A DNA stretch of 64,000 bases from Paraburkholderia ginsengisoli NBRC 100965 (GTDB taxonomy: Bacteria > Pseudomonadota > Gammaproteobacteria > Burkholderiales > Burkholderiaceae). The stretch covers positions 124,001-188,000 of the forward strand of contig NZ_BBJF01000014.1 in the NCBI RefSeq assembly GCF_000739735.1, written 5' to 3'. Made by a program: the position numbers and the translations under genes. The notes below the pieces were generated by a model. That model did no database searches, was not told the origin of the DNA, and was given only the letters and a program-made list of their open reading frames with translations. Positions 61,809 through 64,000 of this stretch are shown in pieces (the stretch's first letter is position 1; each line of letters starts with the position of its first letter).

Positions 61809-62633
61809 TTAGAGCTCGGCCGGCAGCGGCGCACGCAGCCACTTCTGCGAGATCGCGTTCATCGTGCCGTCCTTGCGAGCCTTGGCAATCGTCTCGTCGA
61901 CCTTCGCCTTCAGGCGCGGTTCGTTCTTGTTCAGGCCGACGTGATCCGGCGAGCTGAACAGCGAGAACTTCTGCTCCGGATCGTTGGCCGGATGACGCGC
62001 GAGAATCGTCGCGCCGACGTCGTTGCCGACCACCATCAACTGTACCTGACCAGAAAGAAACGCCGAAATTGCGCCGTTCGGATCGTCGAAACGTTTGATG
62101 TTGGCGGTGGGCGGTGCGATCTTCGTCACGCTCAGGTCTTCCAGCGTGCCGCGCGCGACCGAGATCGACTTGCCGGCGAGGTCGGCGGCGTTCTTCACGG
62201 GCAGCGACTTCGGGCCGAACACGGCGAGGTAGTAGGGCGCATAAGGCTGCGAGAAGTCGATCACCTTTTCGCGCTCCGGCGTCTGTCCGACCGACAGCAG
62301 CATGTCGGCCTTATGGTCGGCGAGGTAGGCCATGCGGTTGTCGCCGGTCACCTGCACGAGTTCGACCTTCGCGTTGAGCGCCTTGCCGATCAGGTTCGCG
62401 ACGTCGATGTCGTAGCCCATCGGCTTCATGTCCGGTCCGATCGAGCCGAACGGCGGATAGTCCATGAACACGCCGATGCGCACCGTGCCCGACTTCGCGA
62501 TGTTGTCGATTGCGTCGGCACGCGCGGCCGACGGGAAGGCGCACAACACACCGAGGCCGGTGAAGGCGAGCGTCGCGGCAAGCGTGGCGAACACGCGGCG
62601 GGTCTGCGAGTGAGCAACGGGGCGCTGATTCAT
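61809..62633 (-). CDS. Polar amino acid-type ABC substrate-binding protein
   Basis: A 274-residue exported binding protein (SBP family 3): signal peptide ending SAARA (about residue 39), then TVRIGVFMDYPPFGSIGPDM, GYDIDVANLIGKAL and TPEREKVIDFSQPYAPYYLA, all family-typical. Ligand probably an amino acid or related amine. It lies between a PotA-like ATPase and two permeases. Confidence 0.88.
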   Translation of the reverse strand: MNQRPVAHSQTRRVFATLAATLAFTGLGVLCAFPSAARADAIDNIAKSGTVRIGVFMDYPPFGSIGPDMKPMGYDIDVANLIGKALNAKVELVQVTGDNRMAYLADHKADMLLSVGQTPEREKVIDFSQPYAPYYLAVFGPKSLPVKNAADLAGKSISVARGTLEDLSVTKIAPPTANIKRFDDPNGAISAFLSGQVQLMVVGNDVGATILARHPANDPEQKFSLFSSPDHVGLNKNEPRLKAKVDETIAKARKDGTMNAISQKWLRAPLPAEL

Positions 62634-62707
62634 GGTGTTTCCTTGGTCGAGAAGGTCGGTACGTCGTTATTGGAATGGTTGCGGAAAAGTGGGCGCAAAA
62701 GCCAGGC

Positions 62708-63781
62708 TCAGTGCGTGGCGCGCGCGGCGATCAGCTTGCACGCGTGCGGTGGCAATTCCGCGAGCACCGGCATGCCGAGCGTGAGTCCCGGCGTTTCGCG
62801 CGGCGTGGTCGCGGCGGTCAGCGTGAAGCCGGCGCAATCGATGGTCGCCTCGAGCGACGCGCCCACGTCGCGAATGAACGTGACGGTGCCGGCGAGCCGG
62901 TTTGGACCGGGGACCTCGGAGGCCTGCTTCACGCAGACATCTTCCGGGCGGATCAACAGACGGACGTCGGTGCCCGACGCCGGCGCGCTTGCGCTTTGCG
63001 CGACGGCGATGCGCCGGCCGCCCGGCAGGCTGACGCCGCCCGCGCCATCGTACGCGACCGGCAGGATATTGCCGAGCCCGATGAAGTCGGCGACGAACTC
63101 GCTGACCGGATCGCGATAGATATCGAGCGGCTTGCCGACCTGCGCGATGCGGCCTTTTTCCATCACGACGATTTCATCGGCCATCGTCATTGCTTCGCGC
63201 TGATCGTGCGTGACCATGATCGTCGTGATGCCCAGACGCTGTTGCAACAGGCGGATTTCCACCTGCATCGCTTCGCGCAGCTTGGCGTCGAGCGCGGACA
63301 GCGGCTCGTCGAGCAGCAGCAGTTTCGGTTGCGACGCGATCGCGCGCGCAATCGCCACGCGCTGACGCTGGCCGCCGGAGAGTTGCGTGACCGGCCGGTT
63401 CGCCATGTGCGGCAACTGGATCAGATCGAGCAGTTCGGCGACGCGGCTCGTTTGCCGGGCCTTCGCCATCTTGCGCAGCTTCAGCGGATACGCGACGTTC
63501 TGCGCGACCGTCATGTGCGGAAACAGCGCGAGGGACTGGAACACCATGCCGAAGTCGCGCTGGTTGGCCGGCAGTTGCGTGATGTCACGGCCGGCGAAAT
63601 GGATGCTGCCCGAACTCGGCGTCTCCAGCCCGGCAATCATCCGCAGCAGCGTGGTCTTGCCGCAGCCGGACGGGCCGAGAAAGCAGACCAGCTTGCCGTC
63701 GGGTACGCTCAGGTCGACATTGTCGACGGCATGCGCGGCGCCGAAGCGGCGAGTCACGGCCTGCAAGGTCAGATGGGTCAT
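62708..63781 (-). CDS. PotA-type ABC ATPase
   Basis: A 357-residue ATPase: Walker A GPSGCGKTT, signature LSGGQRQRVAIARA, Walker B LLLLDEPLSALD, switch MVTHDQ, plus a C-terminal TOBE domain (about 280-350). This build is used by polyamine, Fe(III) and phosphonate importers, not usually by polar amino acid permeases. GGAG precedes the ATG at 63781. It follows a PotC-like permease running off the window. Confidence 0.88.
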   Translation of the reverse strand: MTHLTLQAVTRRFGAAHAVDNVDLSVPDGKLVCFLGPSGCGKTTLLRMIAGLETPSSGSIHFAGRDITQLPANQRDFGMVFQSLALFPHMTVAQNVAYPLKLRKMAKARQTSRVAELLDLIQLPHMANRPVTQLSGGQRQRVAIARAIASQPKLLLLDEPLSALDAKLREAMQVEIRLLQQRLGITTIMVTHDQREAMTMADEIVVMEKGRIAQVGKPLDIYRDPVSEFVADFIGLGNILPVAYDGAGGVSLPGGRRIAVAQSASAPASGTDVRLLIRPEDVCVKQASEVPGPNRLAGTVTFIRDVGASLEATIDCAGFTLTAATTPRETPGLTLGMPVLAELPPHACKLIAARATH

Positions 63782-63821
63782 CGGGGGCTCCGGCAAAGTG
63801 GCGTCGTGCGTGCGTTCGGGT

Positions 63822-64000
63822 TCACAGTGCGACTCCTTCGTCGCCGATCAGCTTTTCCAGCAGCCAGATCAGCGCGAAGTCGATCGCGACGATGACGACG
63901 GCGAAACAGAACACGGTCGGATCGAGCGACGACACCGTGCGGCTGTACAGCCACACTGGCAGCGTCATCGTATCGATGCCGTACAGGAAGAAGGTCACCG
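63822..64000 (-). CDS. C-terminal end of a PotC/PhnV-like ABC permease
   Basis: The last 59 residues of a permease are visible, beginning near VTFFLYGIDTMTLPVWLYS and ending GDEGVAL. The final helix FAVVIVAIDFALIWLLEKL is typical. The gene continues beyond the window. It belongs with the PotA-type ATPase 40 bases downstream. Confidence 0.72.
   Translation of the reverse strand, partial: VTFFLYGIDTMTLPVWLYSRTVSSLDPTVFCFAVVIVAIDFALIWLLEKLIGDEGVAL

Noticed and set aside
1..64000. tRNA, rRNA, insertion sequences or phage genes
   Set aside because: No tRNA-like cloverleaf, rRNA stretch, transposase, integrase or phage structural gene was recognised by reading; small structured RNAs could be missed without a covariance search.

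Overview
High-GC DNA from a betaproteobacterium, most likely Burkholderia or Paraburkholderia. The signs are a DUF3331 gene, a Burkholderiales-type trimeric porin, a dense complement of LysR/GntR/LacI/AraC regulators and ABC importers, and the style of the intergenic repeats. Genus is an inference; no rRNA or tRNA gene is visible.

Layout. 0-13 kb is a chromosomal mix: a lipoprotein nucleoside hydrolase, a LysR regulator, a long inverted-repeat element (2.4-3.1 kb), a divergent zinc alcohol dehydrogenase/AraC pair, a molybdopterin oxidoreductase with its cytochrome b and a periplasmic DUF5666 protein divergent from a two-component system, small enzymes, and a PAS-PAS-GGDEF cyclase. 13-42.5 kb is a nearly continuous organosulfonate island. 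42.6-64 kb holds class II ribonucleotide reductase, an AI-2E-type transporter, an esterase, an OpgC-like protein, a porin, an NlpD-like lipoprotein, an alpha/beta hydrolase, an IorAB/tri-haem cytochrome c dehydrogenase operon, and ABC importers.

The island. A LacI regulator (HpsR-like) has a perfect 20-bp operator in front of an ABC importer (two permeases, ATPase, binding protein), and the same 16-bp core recurs directly in front of hpsN. HpsN plus an SDR and a zinc dehydrogenase form an HpsNOP-like set turning 2,3-dihydroxypropane-1-sulfonate (DHPS) into (R)-sulfolactate. SlcC- and ComC/SlcD-like dehydrogenases would interconvert sulfolactate enantiomers. SuyAB splits (R)-sulfolactate into pyruvate and sulfite, and SoeABC oxidises sulfite to sulfate at the membrane. 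A DctA-like carrier sits inside the suy-slc operon.

The least expected part lies at 15.2-23.6 kb: a fumarate-reductase-like complex (B, C, D and A subunits) with a two-subunit class I fumarase/tartrate-dehydratase embedded between its membrane and flavoprotein genes, next to a second ABC importer. A GntR/UTRA regulator starts this operon. The same roughly 20-bp operator-like sequence occurs between gntR and the frd-like operon, beside the importer gene, and on the -35 box of the suyAB promoter. I infer that the flavoprotein/hydratase pair feeds SuyAB. By analogy with succinate to fumarate to malate, it could convert 3-sulfopropanoate through 3-sulfoacrylate to 3-sulfolactate. That is a hypothesis from gene order, shared sites and substituted active-site residues.
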